Source: Chlorobiaceae bacterium
GTDB lineage: Bacteria; Bacteroidota; Chlorobiia; Chlorobiales; Chlorobiaceae
Reading direction: 5' to 3'
Length of the DNA: 64,000 nucleotides
Assembly: GCA_013334225.1 (NCBI GenBank)
Contig: JAAXXY010000008.1
Coordinates: 1 to 64,000, forward strand
The translations under genes and the position numbers were made by a program. Under the pieces are notes generated by a model. It did not search any database. It was not told the origin of the DNA and saw nothing but the letters and a program-made list of their open reading frames with translations. Shown here in pieces: positions 53,475 through 63,794 of the stretch. Every line of letters starts with the position of its first letter. The stretch's first letter is position 1.

Positions 53475-54233
53475 TCAGCACTCCGAGGCAGCCTTTACAA
53501 TGGCCGCAAAATCGGCGGCATTGAGGCTCGCTCCTCCAATCAGCCCGCCGTCAATGTTCGGCATGGCGAAAAGTTCAGCAGCATTGGATGGCTTCACGCT
53601 TCCGCCGTACTGGATTCGAAGCTCTGACGCGACAGCTTCTCCGTAAAGTTTCACTACCACTGTCCTGATCAGGTCGTGTACTTCCTCAGCCTGTGCCGCA
53701 GATGCCGTTTTGCCAGTACCAATTGCCCAGACCGGCTCGTATGCGATAACCAGACTGCTGATATCGTCAATTCCATCGAGCCCTTCGCGCACCTGTGAAG
53801 AAACTAATGCTCCGGTAACACCGGCTTCACGCTCTTCGAGCGTCTCTCCTACACACATGATCACCTTCAAACCGTCGTTCAGGGCTTTTTTCACCTTGAG
53901 GTTCACGGTGGAGTTGGTTTCACCGAAATACTGACGGCGTTCGGAATGACCGATAATGACGTAAGAACAGCCTGTTGCCTTGATCATCCTTACCGAGATT
54001 TCACCGGTAAACGCACCGTCGTTCTCATAATGGCAGTTCTGAGCCACAAGCTGGACGGAACTTCCTTCGATTACGGTTCCAACTGCCTGCAGTGCGAGGA
54101 AAGTGGGCGAAAGGCCTACTTCGCAGCCTGAAAATCCTTCACCGAGCTGAGCGAGCACGTCCTGTGCAAGCTGCACCGATTCGGCAATGGTATTGTTCAT
54201 TTTCCAGTTGCCGACAACAATTTTTTTACGCAT
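53475..54233 (-). CDS. tpiA: triosephosphate isomerase
   Basis: A 252-residue TIM barrel. Catalytic residues are Lys in Asn-Trp-Lys-Met-Asn, His in Ile-Ile-Gly-His-Ser-Glu-Arg-Arg, and Glu in [11 protein letters not shown]. The phosphate loop Gly-Gly-Ala-Ser-Leu is near the end. The ATG at 54233 follows the stop of the upstream small gene by two bases, so the two are co-transcribed. Confidence 0.97.
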   Translation of the reverse strand: MRKKIVVGNWKMNNTIAESVQLAQDVLAQLGEGFSGCEVGLSPTFLALQAVGTVIEGSSVQLVAQNCHYENDGAFTGEISVRMIKATGCSYVIIGHSERRQYFGETNSTVNLKVKKALNDGLKVIMCVGETLEEREAGVTGALVSSQVREGLDGIDDISSLVIAYEPVWAIGTGKTASAAQAEEVHDLIRTVVVKLYGEAVASELRIQYGGSVKPSNAAELFAMPNIDGGLIGGASLNAADFAAIVKAASEC

Positions 54234-54235
54234 GC

Positions 54236-54517
54236 TCAATAATCGGTTTTAATGTCGCAGTAGATTCTATCGATCTTGTCAACAGTGAATTGATGCTTCC
54301 ATGAACGGTCATCCTTCAGCATGATGTCTCCGCTTCCAACAGCGATTATCCTGCCATGCCATACCCTGTTCTCTTTGGTTACAAGGTTTACTTCACGGTT
54401 CAGCAGATCAGGATTGTTGCCTATCTTGTCCTGACGATAAATGACCTGACGTTTGCCCATACACAATAACTGGTTAAGGTTATCCTCTGTCCGATTCACC
54501 AGAGAAGCTGACAACAT
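54236..54517 (-). CDS. small beta-rich protein coupled to tpiA
   Basis: A 93-residue protein whose last 55 residues have a strand pattern like an Sm/LSm or SH3-type barrel: [24 protein letters not shown], and [11 protein letters not shown]. A Met at 54460 is an equally good start and gives 74 residues. It ends two bases before tpiA. Similar small genes before tpiA in relatives would support it. The function is unknown. Confidence 0.65.
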   Translation of the reverse strand: MLSASLVNRTEDNLNQLLCMGKRQVIYRQDKIGNNPDLLNREVNLVTKENRVWHGRIIAVGSGDIMLKDDRSWKHQFTVDKIDRIYCDIKTDY

Positions 54518-54679
54518 ACAATATTATTGAATGTTACAGCATCCCATCATAGCCTGTCCTGTATCTGTTTGCGATTTTTGCTGAAAAACAGGCATCTGAA
54601 TATAAAAAAAGCGCAGATTTCTCCTGACTTTTTTATCTGCGGAAAAATGATTCACTGCGATAAATATAAAGAGGAGGCT

Positions 54680-54899
54680 CTCTCAAAAGGATTGAGACCA
54701 AGAGTTGTCTATGGCTCTTATTGTTTGTCATTCTGAACGAAATGAAGAATCCAGTATTCGGATAGCAACATTATCTAATTAATCTATAATATCTTATGAG
54801 ATTTTTCCGGATTCTTCGCCCGACTTCATCAGACTCAGAATAACAGGGAAAGTTAAAGGATTGCCACCAAAAAGATACCCTGGTATTGTCTTTTGAGAG
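54680..54899. repeat. MITE-like element with 10-bp terminal inverted repeats
   Basis: CTCTCAAAAG (54680-54689) and CTTTTGAGAG (54890-54899) bound a 220-base, non-coding segment. Its core (about 54726-54845) is an imperfect palindrome with GTCATTCTGAACGAAATGAA, GAATCC, GGATTCTTCGCCCGACTTCA and CTCAGAATAAC, related to the hairpin part of the dispersed repeat seen at 15869 and elsewhere. The outer ends differ from that family. It fills most of the gap between the tpiA operon and the Met/Cys-rich gene. Confidence 0.6.
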
Positions 54900-54953
54900 A
54901 AGCGCTTTACGGTATGAAACCCAAAAAAAAACGCAGTTCCTTTTTAATTATTA

Positions 54954-55355
54954 TTACGGCAGGGGTTTGACCTGCATCGTACAAGGCATGCCGTTCTGCA
55001 TCGGGCATGGCTGAGCAGCAGCATTGCCACCTGAAGCGGGAGCATTCTGCATCATCGCCATGCAGTTCTTCATATCGGCCATCTGTTTCTCCAATGCTGC
55101 CATTTTCTGGTCGAGCTCGGCCCTGATTGCTTTTTTATCAGTTTCCCTGAGTTCCGACAAAAGTTTCTGTTCGATCTTCATAACATCTATCATCGTCTGC
55201 ATCACTCCAGACATAGGACAGGGCATCTGCATATTACCCATCATCGGACATGGCGGTGCAGCAACCTTGGAAGGAGCTGGGGCCGGCTTCTGTTTGGCCT
55301 GGGCAGAAACGGCAAACAAACAAATGCTCATAAAAACAAGAATGATTTTTTTCAT
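54954..55355 (-). CDS. secreted Met/Cys-rich small protein, possibly metal-binding
   Basis: A 133-residue exported protein with a signal peptide (about 1-20, Ala-Gln-Ala). The mature part has four Cys-Pro-Met or Cys-Thr-Met units (Pro-Cys-Pro-Met-Met, Pro-Cys-Pro-Met-Ser, Pro-Cys-Pro-Met-Gln, Pro-Cys-Thr-Met) around a central amphipathic helix rich in Lys/Glu/Met. Cys-Pro-Met clusters suggest binding of copper or another soft metal in the periplasm; this is inference. A longer frame to 55388 starts before the signal peptide and is less likely. It lies downstream of greA on the same strand. Confidence 0.65.
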   Translation of the reverse strand: MKKIILVFMSICLFAVSAQAKQKPAPAPSKVAAPPCPMMGNMQMPCPMSGVMQTMIDVMKIEQKLLSELRETDKKAIRAELDQKMAALEKQMADMKNCMAMMQNAPASGGNAAAQPCPMQNGMPCTMQVKPLP

Positions 55356-55409
55356 CGATTCTTCCCGAATTGTTTTGAATAATGTCAATCAAATCCCAAA
55401 CGAATAAAC

Positions 55410-55889
55410 TTACTTGACGAAAATCTCGAGAATTTCGTAATGAAGCTCGCCGCTTGGAACTTTGATACCGACCTTTTCACCGACTGTCTTGCCTATCAGT
55501 GCCTTTCCAACCGGAGAACGCACAGAAATCTTTCCAAGATCGGAATCAGCTTCTTCCGAAGATACAAGGGTATATTCTATGGTCTCATTCTGGTCGTCAA
55601 GGTTTTTCAGCTTAACCGAAGTGAGGATATAGACTTTGTCGGTTTTGATCTGCTTGGGATCGAGGATCGTAGCCGATGCAAGCTTGTGCTCGATATCGGC
55701 AATCCGCGCTTCGGTCTGCGACTGCTCCTCCCGCGCGGCATCATATTCGGCATTTTCACTAAGGTCGCCATGAGACCTCGCTTCCGCTATTTTTTCCAGA
55801 ACTTCTTTTCTGGTTTCATGCAGCAGCACATGCAGTTCGTCTTTCAGCCGGTTATAGCCATCTCTTGTCAGATAAATTCTGTCACTCAT
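55410..55889 (-). CDS. greA: transcription elongation factor GreA
   Basis: A 159-residue GreA. The N-terminal coiled coil reaches into the polymerase channel with the acidic tip [20 protein letters not shown] (37-56). The C-terminal FKBP-like domain ends with Pro-Val-Gly-Lys-Ala-Leu-Ile-Gly-Lys. It rescues backtracked RNA polymerase. The length is normal. Confidence 0.96.
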   Translation of the reverse strand: MSDRIYLTRDGYNRLKDELHVLLHETRKEVLEKIAEARSHGDLSENAEYDAAREEQSQTEARIADIEHKLASATILDPKQIKTDKVYILTSVKLKNLDDQNETIEYTLVSSEEADSDLGKISVRSPVGKALIGKTVGEKVGIKVPSGELHYEILEIFVK

Positions 55890-55970
55890 CTCATGTGTCT
55901 TTTATAGTTGAAATGCTAAAAAACATTGATAAACACGATACAACCCGGCTGTCAGGAAAAACATAAAAAA

Positions 55971-56002
55971 AGTAAAGCCAGCTGTTCAACGCTGACTTTA
56001 CT
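55971..56002 (-). terminator. Rho-independent terminator of the degP/degQ-like gene
   Basis: AGTAAAGCCAGC (55971-55982) pairs with GCTGACTTTACT (55991-56002) with one mismatch and an 8-base loop. On the minus strand it is followed by TTTTTTT. It lies about 40 bases after the protease stop. Confidence 0.82.
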
Positions 56003-56044
56003 ATCCAATAAATGTACGATTCTTATTCCTTCCGGCAAAAAACT

Positions 56045-57559
56045 TTACAGATTAAACGCAAAATAGATCTTCTCCCCGCTCCGGTTGACAAGAAGGAAAA
56101 GAAGATCACCCTTTTTGACATTTTTGATGAGCGATCTGTATACATCTGGCGATGTTACATTTTGTCTGTTGACAGCAATAATGATATCGCGCTTCCTCAA
56201 TCCGGCCATGAACGCATTGGATGACGGATCGACCTCCGCAACAACAACCATACCGGGTGAAGGTTTCATGTTGAGTTTTTCAGCAGTCTGTCCAACCTGC
56301 TCTTCGGCCTTGAATCCGAGAACAGATGGAAGGCCTGGACGTTCATCGTTCATTGATTCGGCAACCTGTCCGGAAGGCAGCGATTCCAGCCGGACCGTAA
56401 ACAGCAACAGCTTTCCATCCCTGCGCACCTTCAACTTTACAACCGAGCCGGGAGACTGGCTTGCTATCGAATTGCGAAGCTCGACGCTGCTGGATACATT
56501 CGCATTGTTGAATTCAAGAATGATATCACCGGTCCTGATACCGGCTTTTGCCGCCGGGCTGCCATCAACCACGGTACCGACAAGCACTCCCTCGGTTTTC
56601 GACATCTGCATGCCTTTGGCGATATTCTCATCGATATCCTGAATACTGACACCGAGATAACCTCTTGTAACCTTGCCGGTCGTGATGAGCGATGTCAGAA
56701 CTTTTTTCGCCATATTTGACGGTACGGCAAATCCGATCCCCTCGAACCCCCCTGTTCGGCTTGCAATCGCGGTGTTGATACCTACAAGTTCACCATTGAT
56801 GTTGACCAGAGGGCCACCGGAATTACCCGGATTGATAGCCGCATCGGTCTGAATGAAATCCTCATAATCCGCAAGCCCGACATTCGCCCGGCCTTTTGCG
56901 CTCACGATACCCTGAGTAACCGTTCTTGCGAGGTTTTCACCAAGCGGACTGCCGATAGCGATAACCCATTCCCCTACCCGGAGCTTGTCGCTGTCGCCGA
57001 TCACTATCGGCTTAAGGCCTTTTACATTGACCTTGATGACGGCGAGATCGGTTTTCGGGTCCTTGCCGACCACTTTTGCATCGATCTTTCTGTTGTCGGA
57101 TGTCCTGATATAGATCTGGTCCGCATCATCGACCACATGGTTGTTGGTCAGGATATAACCATCTTCGGTTACAATAACGCCTGAACCGAGACCGCGCTGA
57201 ACATTCCTGTGCCCGTTTCCGGGAGATCTGCGGGGAGATCCGAAGAAATCATCGAACGGATGGCCGAAAAAATCGAATGGAGATATCAGCCGTTCATTCA
57301 GCTTTTTCTCGGTATAAATTGTCACTACCGACGGAGTGGCGGATTCTGCAATCTGGACAAACGCTTCGTTGAAACTCTTGAGGGTCTGGATCGGATAATT
57401 CTCGATGTTGTTTGTCGCTGATGCAAAATTAGGCCTGCTGGAAAAATTCAGGCCCTGAGGGCTCACATTGAACTCGAAATTTGAAAAAACAAGAGCCCCC
57501 AAAACAATGCCCGCTAAAACAAGGAGCAGGTTTTTGACGGTTTTTTTTCTTTCTTTCAT
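56045..57559 (-). CDS. DegP/DegQ (HtrA) family periplasmic serine protease
   Basis: A 504-residue protease/chaperone. A signal anchor covers about residues 8-27. The trypsin-like domain has His141 (Thr-Asn-Asn-His-Val), Asp171 (Lys-Thr-Asp-Leu-Ala) and Ser247 (Gly-Asn-Ser-Gly-Gly-Pro). Two PDZ domains follow (about 285-385 and 410-500; Tyr-Leu-Gly-Val and Ala-Ala-Lys-Ala-Gly-Ile). It degrades or holds misfolded envelope proteins. It follows trpE by 28 bases and may share its transcript. Confidence 0.93.
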   Translation of the reverse strand: MKERKKTVKNLLLVLAGIVLGALVFSNFEFNVSPQGLNFSSRPNFASATNNIENYPIQTLKSFNEAFVQIAESATPSVVTIYTEKKLNERLISPFDFFGHPFDDFFGSPRRSPGNGHRNVQRGLGSGVIVTEDGYILTNNHVVDDADQIYIRTSDNRKIDAKVVGKDPKTDLAVIKVNVKGLKPIVIGDSDKLRVGEWVIAIGSPLGENLARTVTQGIVSAKGRANVGLADYEDFIQTDAAINPGNSGGPLVNINGELVGINTAIASRTGGFEGIGFAVPSNMAKKVLTSLITTGKVTRGYLGVSIQDIDENIAKGMQMSKTEGVLVGTVVDGSPAAKAGIRTGDIILEFNNANVSSSVELRNSIASQSPGSVVKLKVRRDGKLLLFTVRLESLPSGQVAESMNDERPGLPSVLGFKAEEQVGQTAEKLNMKPSPGMVVVAEVDPSSNAFMAGLRKRDIIIAVNRQNVTSPDVYRSLIKNVKKGDLLFLLVNRSGEKIYFAFNL

Positions 57560-57587
57560 CGTTTTTCTCAGAATGATTGATCGTTCA

Positions 57588-59081
57588 TTATGGTTTCATG
57601 GATTCAATAGTTTCGACGGCTGTCAGACCGGCTTTCATTTTATTGATCGTCTCCTGATATTCCGATTCGGGTTTCGAATCTGCAACAATACCGCCGGCAG
57701 CCTGGAAATAGATGGTCCCATCCTTGACCACCATGGTGCGAATTGCAATTGCCGTGGTCAGGTTCCCCTTGAAATCGAGAAAACCAACCGCACCACCGTA
57801 AAGACCTCGTTTTTCCTTTTCAAGTTCATAGATGATCTCCATTGCACGAACTTTCGGAGCACCGGTGAGAGTTCCTGCCGGAAAACAGGACCAGAAAGCA
57901 TCCATGGTTCCAAGCTCGTCGCTTAGTTCGCCCCGAACATTGCTTACAATATGCATGACGTGTGAATATTTTTCAATCACCATCATCTCGTTGGTTTCAA
58001 CGGTACCGATCTTGGCGATCCTGCCGATATCGTTCCTGCTAAGATCTATAAGCATGAGATGTTCGGCGCACTCCTTTTCATCTGCAAGCAGTTCCCGGGA
58101 AATTCGTTCATCCTCTTCGTATGTGTTTCCGCGGTGCCTTGTTCCTGCGATAGGACGGGTATCGACGATACGCCTTCCGCCGCTGTCCTTTTCTACCCTG
58201 ACAAGCAGTTCAGGGGATGAACCGACGATATGAAAATCCTTAAGATCGTAAAAATACAGGTAAGGCGATGGATTGATGGTCCTGAGCATCCTGTATACAT
58301 CGAATGGGCGGGTGTTGAGCTTCCTGCGGAGACGCTGGGATATCTGAACCTGAAAAATATCTCCCGCAAGGATATGCTCTTTCGCTATACCGACTTTTTT
58401 CAGGTAATCCTCTTTCTCGGTGTTTGAAACAACCGGTTCATGCTTTTCCGGCTTGAAAGCAACTTCCTCCCTTGAGAGCGGACGAAACATCTGTTCGGCT
58501 ATTTCCTCGATTTTCCTGAGAGTGGCAGGTTTATCGGATTCATCGAGATAGTTGGAAACGATGAATACCTTGCGCATGATATTGTCGAAAATGACCAGGG
58601 TATCGCAGAAAAGAAGATATACGTCAGGCATTCCTGCCGGATCGGGAAGCTCCGGCTTCGGTATCCTTTCGATAAGATGCATGGCATCGTAACTGAAATA
58701 ACCGAACACTCCCGATGTGATCATCTGGGGAGAACCGTTCTTTTTCCTTGGGATCTCTTCGGTATCGAACGCATCGAGACAACTGTCGATCTTTTTCCGC
58801 AGATCGGGTTCCCCGTCCGCAATCGTTCGAAGGAAGCTGTACTTCTCATTGAAAATATCGATAGTGGCATGGCCTTCGACCGATCCCCTGAGAATGGCCA
58901 CGGGATCTATCGCAATATAGGAGAAACGGGCAAGGAACTCTTCACCTTCGACTGATTCGAGCAGGCAGGAAAAGGGGCGCTGCAGTTTAAGGTAAACTGA
59001 AACCGGCGTTTCGGTATCAGCATGCACTTCCTTGAAGAGCGGCTTGAGCAGGTATGATACACACTGCTTGTGAACTGTCAT
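57588..59081 (-). CDS. trpE: anthranilate synthase component I
   Basis: A 497-residue chorismate-using enzyme of the TrpE/PabB family. The chorismate-binding core has Arg-Pro-Ile-Ala-Gly-Thr-Arg-His-Arg-Gly, Asp-Leu-Ser-Arg-Asn-Asp-Ile-Gly-Arg, Phe-Pro-Ala-Gly-Thr-Leu-Thr-Gly-Ala-Pro-Lys, and Gly-Gly-Ile-Val-Ala-Asp-Ser. The N-terminal Leu-Glu-Ser-Val-Glu-Gly region matches the tryptophan feedback site of TrpE. Full length fits TrpE rather than PabB. trpG is not adjacent. Confidence 0.92.
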   Translation of the reverse strand: MTVHKQCVSYLLKPLFKEVHADTETPVSVYLKLQRPFSCLLESVEGEEFLARFSYIAIDPVAILRGSVEGHATIDIFNEKYSFLRTIADGEPDLRKKIDSCLDAFDTEEIPRKKNGSPQMITSGVFGYFSYDAMHLIERIPKPELPDPAGMPDVYLLFCDTLVIFDNIMRKVFIVSNYLDESDKPATLRKIEEIAEQMFRPLSREEVAFKPEKHEPVVSNTEKEDYLKKVGIAKEHILAGDIFQVQISQRLRRKLNTRPFDVYRMLRTINPSPYLYFYDLKDFHIVGSSPELLVRVEKDSGGRRIVDTRPIAGTRHRGNTYEEDERISRELLADEKECAEHLMLIDLSRNDIGRIAKIGTVETNEMMVIEKYSHVMHIVSNVRGELSDELGTMDAFWSCFPAGTLTGAPKVRAMEIIYELEKEKRGLYGGAVGFLDFKGNLTTAIAIRTMVVKDGTIYFQAAGGIVADSKPESEYQETINKMKAGLTAVETIESMKP

Positions 59082-59204
59082 AAAAGCTTGAAGCTTAATT
59101 GGTTATTGTAACAACGTAAAAAAGCGAAATTTTTTGTATCGTATGGTATAGTTCCGGGAAAAACAACCGGAATAAGCCGCTGAAAACAAAGAGAAATCAA
59201 TGCA

Positions 59205-59627
59205 GTGCGCCCCCCGGAAAAAAAATTTATCATAAACTGGCTGAAAGCTTTTTCTGTCTCTCCCGGTGTACTGTTTCCTGCAGCTTACATTCTGTTGTAT
59301 TTCGGAACGATCTTTTACCTCAATACGGATTACAAAAAAGAACTCATCAGGTCATTGAACCTTGCAGCCGGCCCTGCATCCAGAATCGAATTAGGGCAAC
59401 TCCATACCTGTTACAGGCTCGACAGCATTACCGTTGACCGCATAGATATGATCGGTCCTGTTTCCACTCCGGAGAGTGACGCCGGAAATGCGACCATGAT
59501 ATCCATTACCTCAGTCCGCCTCCCGGTCAGAAACGTGGAAAAGCTCATGTTCAGCACTTCAGACCGCCAGTCATCACTCGATGCGCTTTGCAGGCAGATT
59601 TTGTCTGAAAAACATCATGCTCAATGA
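59205..59627 (+). CDS. hypothetical single-span membrane protein
   Basis: A 140-residue protein starting at GTG, with one transmembrane helix at about residues 20-40 and a periplasmic part with Arg-Leu-Asp-Ser-Ile-Thr-Val-Asp-Arg-Ile-Asp-Met. The layout resembles the very beginning of AsmA/DUF748-type envelope proteins but is far shorter. It may be a short lineage protein or a fragment. The end overlaps the opposing lepB gene by seven bases. Confidence 0.5.
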   Translation: MRPPEKKFIINWLKAFSVSPGVLFPAAYILLYFGTIFYLNTDYKKELIRSLNLAAGPASRIELGQLHTCYRLDSITVDRIDMIGPVSTPESDAGNATMISITSVRLPVRNVEKLMFSTSDRQSSLDALCRQILSEKHHAQ

Positions 59628-60451
59628 ACCATCATCCCCGGGCGGTTCCACCGGATCGATGCCAGTTTGTTGACTGGATCGGTCAGCAGCGATAAATCAG
59701 GGTTCCAGGACCAGTATACCATGAGAGCCTGGCCGAGTATGAACTTTTCAGGGAGGAAACCCCAGAAACGGCTGTCAAGGCTGTTATCCCGGTTGTCACC
59801 CATTGCGAAATAATAGTTTTCCCTGACCGTATACTCTCCAGCCGGTGAACCGTCAATAAAAACCTGCCTGCCCATCAGGCTGACCTCGTGACCTTCATTG
59901 GCGATAAGTGAACTGTATGTTGTAAAATTTGCCGGTGTCAGTCTGATCACGTCGCCTGTTTTCGGAACACGAAGAGGACCGTAATTGTCCTTGTTGTAGT
60001 TAGAATACTGAGGGAAAATCATATAGTCCGCTTCTCCGGCCGGTACCCTGTTTCCGATGAACTGCCCGTGTTCAGGCAGCGGAACGACTTTTTTATTGAC
60101 TAAAAGCTGGCTGTCATGAATCTCCACCGTGTCACCGCTCAGGGCGATACAACGTTTGATATAGTTCAGGGAAGGATCTTTCGGATATTTGAAAACAATA
60201 ATTTCCCCGCGATTGACCGGGTGCAGACCAGGCAGTCTGATATCGGAGAAAGGTACTTTAGGACCGTAGACAAACTTGTTGACAAAAAGGAAATCACCGG
60301 CAAGCAATGTTCTCTCCATCGAGCCGGTCGGAATCCTGTAAGACTCGACAACGAAAATCCTGAGGATCGTTGCAAAAATCGCCGCAATGATCAGAGCTTC
60401 AAACCATTCCTTCGAATGTTTCCTTTCCTGCTTGTTATTCTGCGTGTTCAA
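59621..60451 (-). CDS. lepB: signal peptidase I
   Basis: A 276-residue leader peptidase with one N-terminal membrane helix (about 17-36). The catalytic Ser44 is in Ile-Pro-Thr-Gly-Ser-Met-Glu and Lys99 in Asn-Tyr-Ile-Lys-Arg-Cys-Ile-Ala-Leu-Ser-Gly-Asp. The C-terminal box Met-Gly-Asp-Asn-Arg-Asp-Asn-Ser-Leu-Asp-Ser-Arg is intact. It cleaves signal peptides at the outer face of the inner membrane. It is preceded by a repeat copy and then lepA. Confidence 0.95.
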   Translation of the reverse strand: MNTQNNKQERKHSKEWFEALIIAAIFATILRIFVVESYRIPTGSMERTLLAGDFLFVNKFVYGPKVPFSDIRLPGLHPVNRGEIIVFKYPKDPSLNYIKRCIALSGDTVEIHDSQLLVNKKVVPLPEHGQFIGNRVPAGEADYMIFPQYSNYNKDNYGPLRVPKTGDVIRLTPANFTTYSSLIANEGHEVSLMGRQVFIDGSPAGEYTVRENYYFAMGDNRDNSLDSRFWGFLPEKFILGQALMVYWSWNPDLSLLTDPVNKLASIRWNRPGMMVH

Positions 60452-60557
60452 TGATCTGATAGTTTTTGATTATAAAATGTCCTGCAGCGGCATCATTTGA
60501 CCTGTAAGACGTCTTTTTTCATGAATTCCTGCCGCTCCGGCCAACTTTTTTATGGAG

Positions 60558-60750
60558 TTATTAATCCGTCGATCAAAGGTATCAATTGTCTTTCAGAACA
60601 AACTCTTTGTTAATTGTCATTCTGAGCTGAGCGAAGAATCCGGATGTTTTTGTTTTAAAAAAAGATGGATTCATTACGCTATGCTTCATTTCGGAATGAC
60701 TAACCTTTCATCAGAATTTATTTGCGACCTGTAACTGCCGCAGTAATAAG
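60558..60750. repeat. dispersed MITE-like repeat copy between lepB and lepA
   Basis: Left end TTATTAATCCGTCGATCAAA, interior GTCATTCTGAGC, GAAGAATCC, ATGGATTC, ACGCTATGCTTCATTTCGGA and ATGAC, then CAGAATTTATTTGCGACCTG and right end CTGCCGCAGTAATAA. Same order as the copies at 16888 and 19025. It separates lepA from lepB, which are often adjacent. Confidence 0.7.
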
Positions 60751-60765
60751 AAACGCAACCTGGAC

Positions 60766-62583
60766 TTATTCCTCAATATTCAGCAGAGCAAGGAAAGCCT
60801 CCTGAGGTACCTCGACCCTCCCGACCTGTTTCATACGTTTTTTACCCTCTTTCTGTTTTTCAAGCAGCTTCCGTTTTCGACTTATGTCTCCGCCGTAACA
60901 TTTAGCCAGAACATTCTTGCGCATGGCAGATATGGTTTCGCGGGAGATGATCTTGCTGCCGATAGCCGCTTGAATGGCAACCTCGTACATCTGCTTCGGT
61001 ATAATCCCCTTGAGTTTCTGGCAGAGTTTCTTTCCCCAGTCAAATGCTTTCGAACGATGCACGATGATCGAAAGGGCATCGACCGGTTCAGCGTTCAGCA
61101 GCACATCGAGCTTGACAAGATCGGACGGACGGTAACCTGTATACTCGTAATCCATAGAGGCATAGCCTTTCGAAATGGATTTGAGCTTGTCGTGGAAATC
61201 AAAAACGATTTCGGCAAGGGGAAAATCGAAATGCATGATCACCCTTGACGTATCGATGTAATCGGTATTCTTGTATTCACCCCTGCGATCCATGCCGAGC
61301 TTCATGATATTGCCGATAAATTCTGAAAGCGTAATGATCTGCACGCTCACATACGGCTCTTCCACCTGCTTGATCCTTGTCGTGTCGGGCATTTTCGACG
61401 GATTGTCGACAACAACCACTTCGGCATTGGTCAGCACGACACGGTACTCGACGTTGGGTACCGTCGTGATGATATTGACATTGTACTCCCGTTCGAGACG
61501 CTCCTGTATGATTTCCATATGGAGCAGACCGAGAAAGCCGCAGCGGAAGCCGAACCCGAGCGCAACCGATGTTTCAGGTGTATAAACAAGCGAGGCGTCA
61601 TTCAGGGCAAGCTTCTCGAGCGATTCACGCAGGTCCTCGAATTCATTAGAATTGATGGGATACAGGCCGCTGAACACCATGGGTTTCACATCCTTGTATC
61701 CGGCAAGGCGTTCCAGCGCGGGCGTGTCGGCAAGCGTGACCGTATCGCCGACCTTGGCATCCTTCACATCCTTGATGGAACAGATCAGGTAACCGACATT
61801 GCCCGATTCAAGAACATTTTTGGGTTGCCGCTTCAGGCTCATGGTACCGATTTCGTCGGCAATAAAAATCTTGTCACTGGCAAAAAATTTGACCCTGTCG
61901 CCTTTCTTCAGTACACCCTCCACAATACGCAGGTAGACAACAGCACCTCTGTATGCATCGAACACCGAATCGAAAATCAGTGCCCGCAAAGGTTTATCCT
62001 TGTTTTCAGCCGGAGAAGGCACCCTGGAAATGATGGCTTCCATGAGCTCGGTGATGCCGATGCCGGCTTTCGCTGAAACCTGCAGGATATCGTTGCGTTC
62101 GACACCGGTCAGGTCGATGATCTGTTTTGCAACCCCCTCGACATCGGATGAGGGAAGGTCTATTTTATTGATAACAGGTATGATCTCGAGACCTGCCTCG
62201 ATTGCGAGATACAGATTGGCGATTGTCTGCGCTTCAACGCCCTGTGTAGCGTCAACTACAAGCAGAGCTCCTTCGCAGGCAGCGAGTGAACGGGAAACTT
62301 CGTAGCTGAAGTCCACGTGACCGGGAGTATCGATCAGGTTCAGGGTATATTCCCGCCCGTCGGCAGCTGTATACTTCATCTGGACGGCATGACTTTTGAT
62401 GGTTATGCCGCGCTCCCTTTCGAGGTCCATATCATCGAGAACCTGGGCAGAAGACATCTGGGTACGATCGAGGGTATGTGTCACCTCGAGCAGGCGGTCT
62501 GCCAGAGTGGACTTTCCATGATCGATATGGGCTATAATGCAGAAGTTTCTCAGGCTGCTGACTTCCGGACCGGAAAAGGACAT
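60766..62583 (-). CDS. lepA: elongation factor 4 (LepA)
   Basis: A 605-residue translational GTPase that back-translocates ribosomes. G1 Ala-His-Ile-Asp-His-Gly-Lys-Ser (18-25), G2 Arg-Gly-Ile-Thr-Ile-Lys, G3 Asp-Thr-Pro-Gly-His-Val-Asp-Phe and G4 Asn-Lys-Ile-Asp-Leu-Pro are clear. The LepA-specific C-terminal domain has [14 protein letters not shown]. The Met at 62583 starts the conserved protein; the frame is open to 62616. Confidence 0.97.
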   Translation of the reverse strand: MSFSGPEVSSLRNFCIIAHIDHGKSTLADRLLEVTHTLDRTQMSSAQVLDDMDLERERGITIKSHAVQMKYTAADGREYTLNLIDTPGHVDFSYEVSRSLAACEGALLVVDATQGVEAQTIANLYLAIEAGLEIIPVINKIDLPSSDVEGVAKQIIDLTGVERNDILQVSAKAGIGITELMEAIISRVPSPAENKDKPLRALIFDSVFDAYRGAVVYLRIVEGVLKKGDRVKFFASDKIFIADEIGTMSLKRQPKNVLESGNVGYLICSIKDVKDAKVGDTVTLADTPALERLAGYKDVKPMVFSGLYPINSNEFEDLRESLEKLALNDASLVYTPETSVALGFGFRCGFLGLLHMEIIQERLEREYNVNIITTVPNVEYRVVLTNAEVVVVDNPSKMPDTTRIKQVEEPYVSVQIITLSEFIGNIMKLGMDRRGEYKNTDYIDTSRVIMHFDFPLAEIVFDFHDKLKSISKGYASMDYEYTGYRPSDLVKLDVLLNAEPVDALSIIVHRSKAFDWGKKLCQKLKGIIPKQMYEVAIQAAIGSKIISRETISAMRKNVLAKCYGGDISRKRKLLEKQKEGKKRMKQVGRVEVPQEAFLALLNIEE

Positions 62584-62778
62584 AAAAAGAGCGTTTGATT
62601 GAACAGAAAATAGCAAAGTGGGAATATAATGAATTAATGGGATTGTTTGTGGTACGACCGGACGATGAAACTATGGAAGTAGTGGAGAAAGTCAGGAAAC
62701 AGCCGATACAGCCGGAACAGGGCAAACTTTCGTGAGATGTGCTGAAGCCCTGACAGGCAGACGGTACAAGGACCTCTG

Positions 62779-63720
62779 TCAGAAAAGAACAAGCGGGTCT
62801 TCCTGGTGACGGAACCCCCTCAGAAATTCATCGGTCTGCATTGGCTTCTTTCCCTCGAGCTGAAGCGAGAGCACTTCGATCCAGCCGTCCGAACCGCTGA
62901 CATAGAACCTGCCGTTGTCGATAAGAACAGTGCCTGGCTTTCCATGGGATTTATCAGGAGATACAACAGGCGCAGCCTTCAGGATTTTGAGGGTTTTACC
63001 TGCCATCGTAGTCCATGCAGTTGGCTTAACGGCAAGCCCCCTGATGAAATCATTGATTTTCGATATGGGCTGAGACCAGACTATACGAGTGTTTTCACGG
63101 GTAAGTTTGGGGGCTTTCGATACAAGAGCCTCGTTCTGCACTGATACCTCAATATTTCCGGAAGCGATAAGATGAAGGGTATCGACAACCACCCGTGCAC
63201 CTGTCACCGAAAGACGGCCTGCAAGTTCCGTAGCATTCTCGTCGGGCCCGACAGCGGTCTTTTCCTTCAGAATGATATTGCCTGTATCGACATGATGCTG
63301 CAGGAAAAATGTCGTGACACCGGTCTCATGTTCACCCCGGATAATTGCCCAGTTGATCGGTGCTGCGCCCCGATATGACGGAAGAAGAGACGCGTGGAGG
63401 TTGAACGCACCAAGACGGGCCTGCTCATAAATCCCGGGCGGAAGGATACGAAAAGCGGCGACCACGATAACATCGGGTCTGTACTCAGCAACAAGACCCG
63501 CAAATGCCGGATCCCTGACATCATCGGTTTCGAACACCGGAAGGCCGAGCTCCAGTGCCGCCTGTTTGACCTCCGAAGGTTCGGAAGCGGCATGCTTTCC
63601 CTTACGAGGTTTGTCCGGTCCGGTAACAACCAGAACCAGTTCAAAATCTTTATCTGCTGAAGCTATAGCTCTGAGGGAAGGAACAGCAAACGAAGGCGTG
63701 CCCATAAATACAATACGCAT
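62779..63720 (-). CDS. fmt: methionyl-tRNA formyltransferase
   Basis: A 313-residue enzyme formylating initiator Met-tRNA. It has the N-terminal [12 protein letters not shown], the formyl-folate site [16 protein letters not shown], and the C-terminal Lys-Pro-Thr/Ala-Trp-Thr and Gly-Lys-Pro-Gly-Thr-Val region. It lies 74 bases downstream of def on the same strand, the common def-fmt pair. Confidence 0.95.
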   Translation of the reverse strand: MRIVFMGTPSFAVPSLRAIASADKDFELVLVVTGPDKPRKGKHAASEPSEVKQAALELGLPVFETDDVRDPAFAGLVAEYRPDVIVVAAFRILPPGIYEQARLGAFNLHASLLPSYRGAAPINWAIIRGEHETGVTTFFLQHHVDTGNIILKEKTAVGPDENATELAGRLSVTGARVVVDTLHLIASGNIEVSVQNEALVSKAPKLTRENTRIVWSQPISKINDFIRGLAVKPTAWTTMAGKTLKILKAAPVVSPDKSHGKPGTVLIDNGRFYVSGSDGWIEVLSLQLEGKKPMQTDEFLRGFRHQEDPLVLF

Positions 63721-63794
63721 GAAGGCCGGAAATCTTTAGTCTTGCAATGAAAAAATTGTTCTTTCGCTAATCTTGCCGCATATCCGGAAAATTC

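Noticed and set aside
62638..62736. 32-codon plus-strand frame between lepA and fmt
   Set aside because: Too short, no ribosome-binding site, and no recognisable motif.
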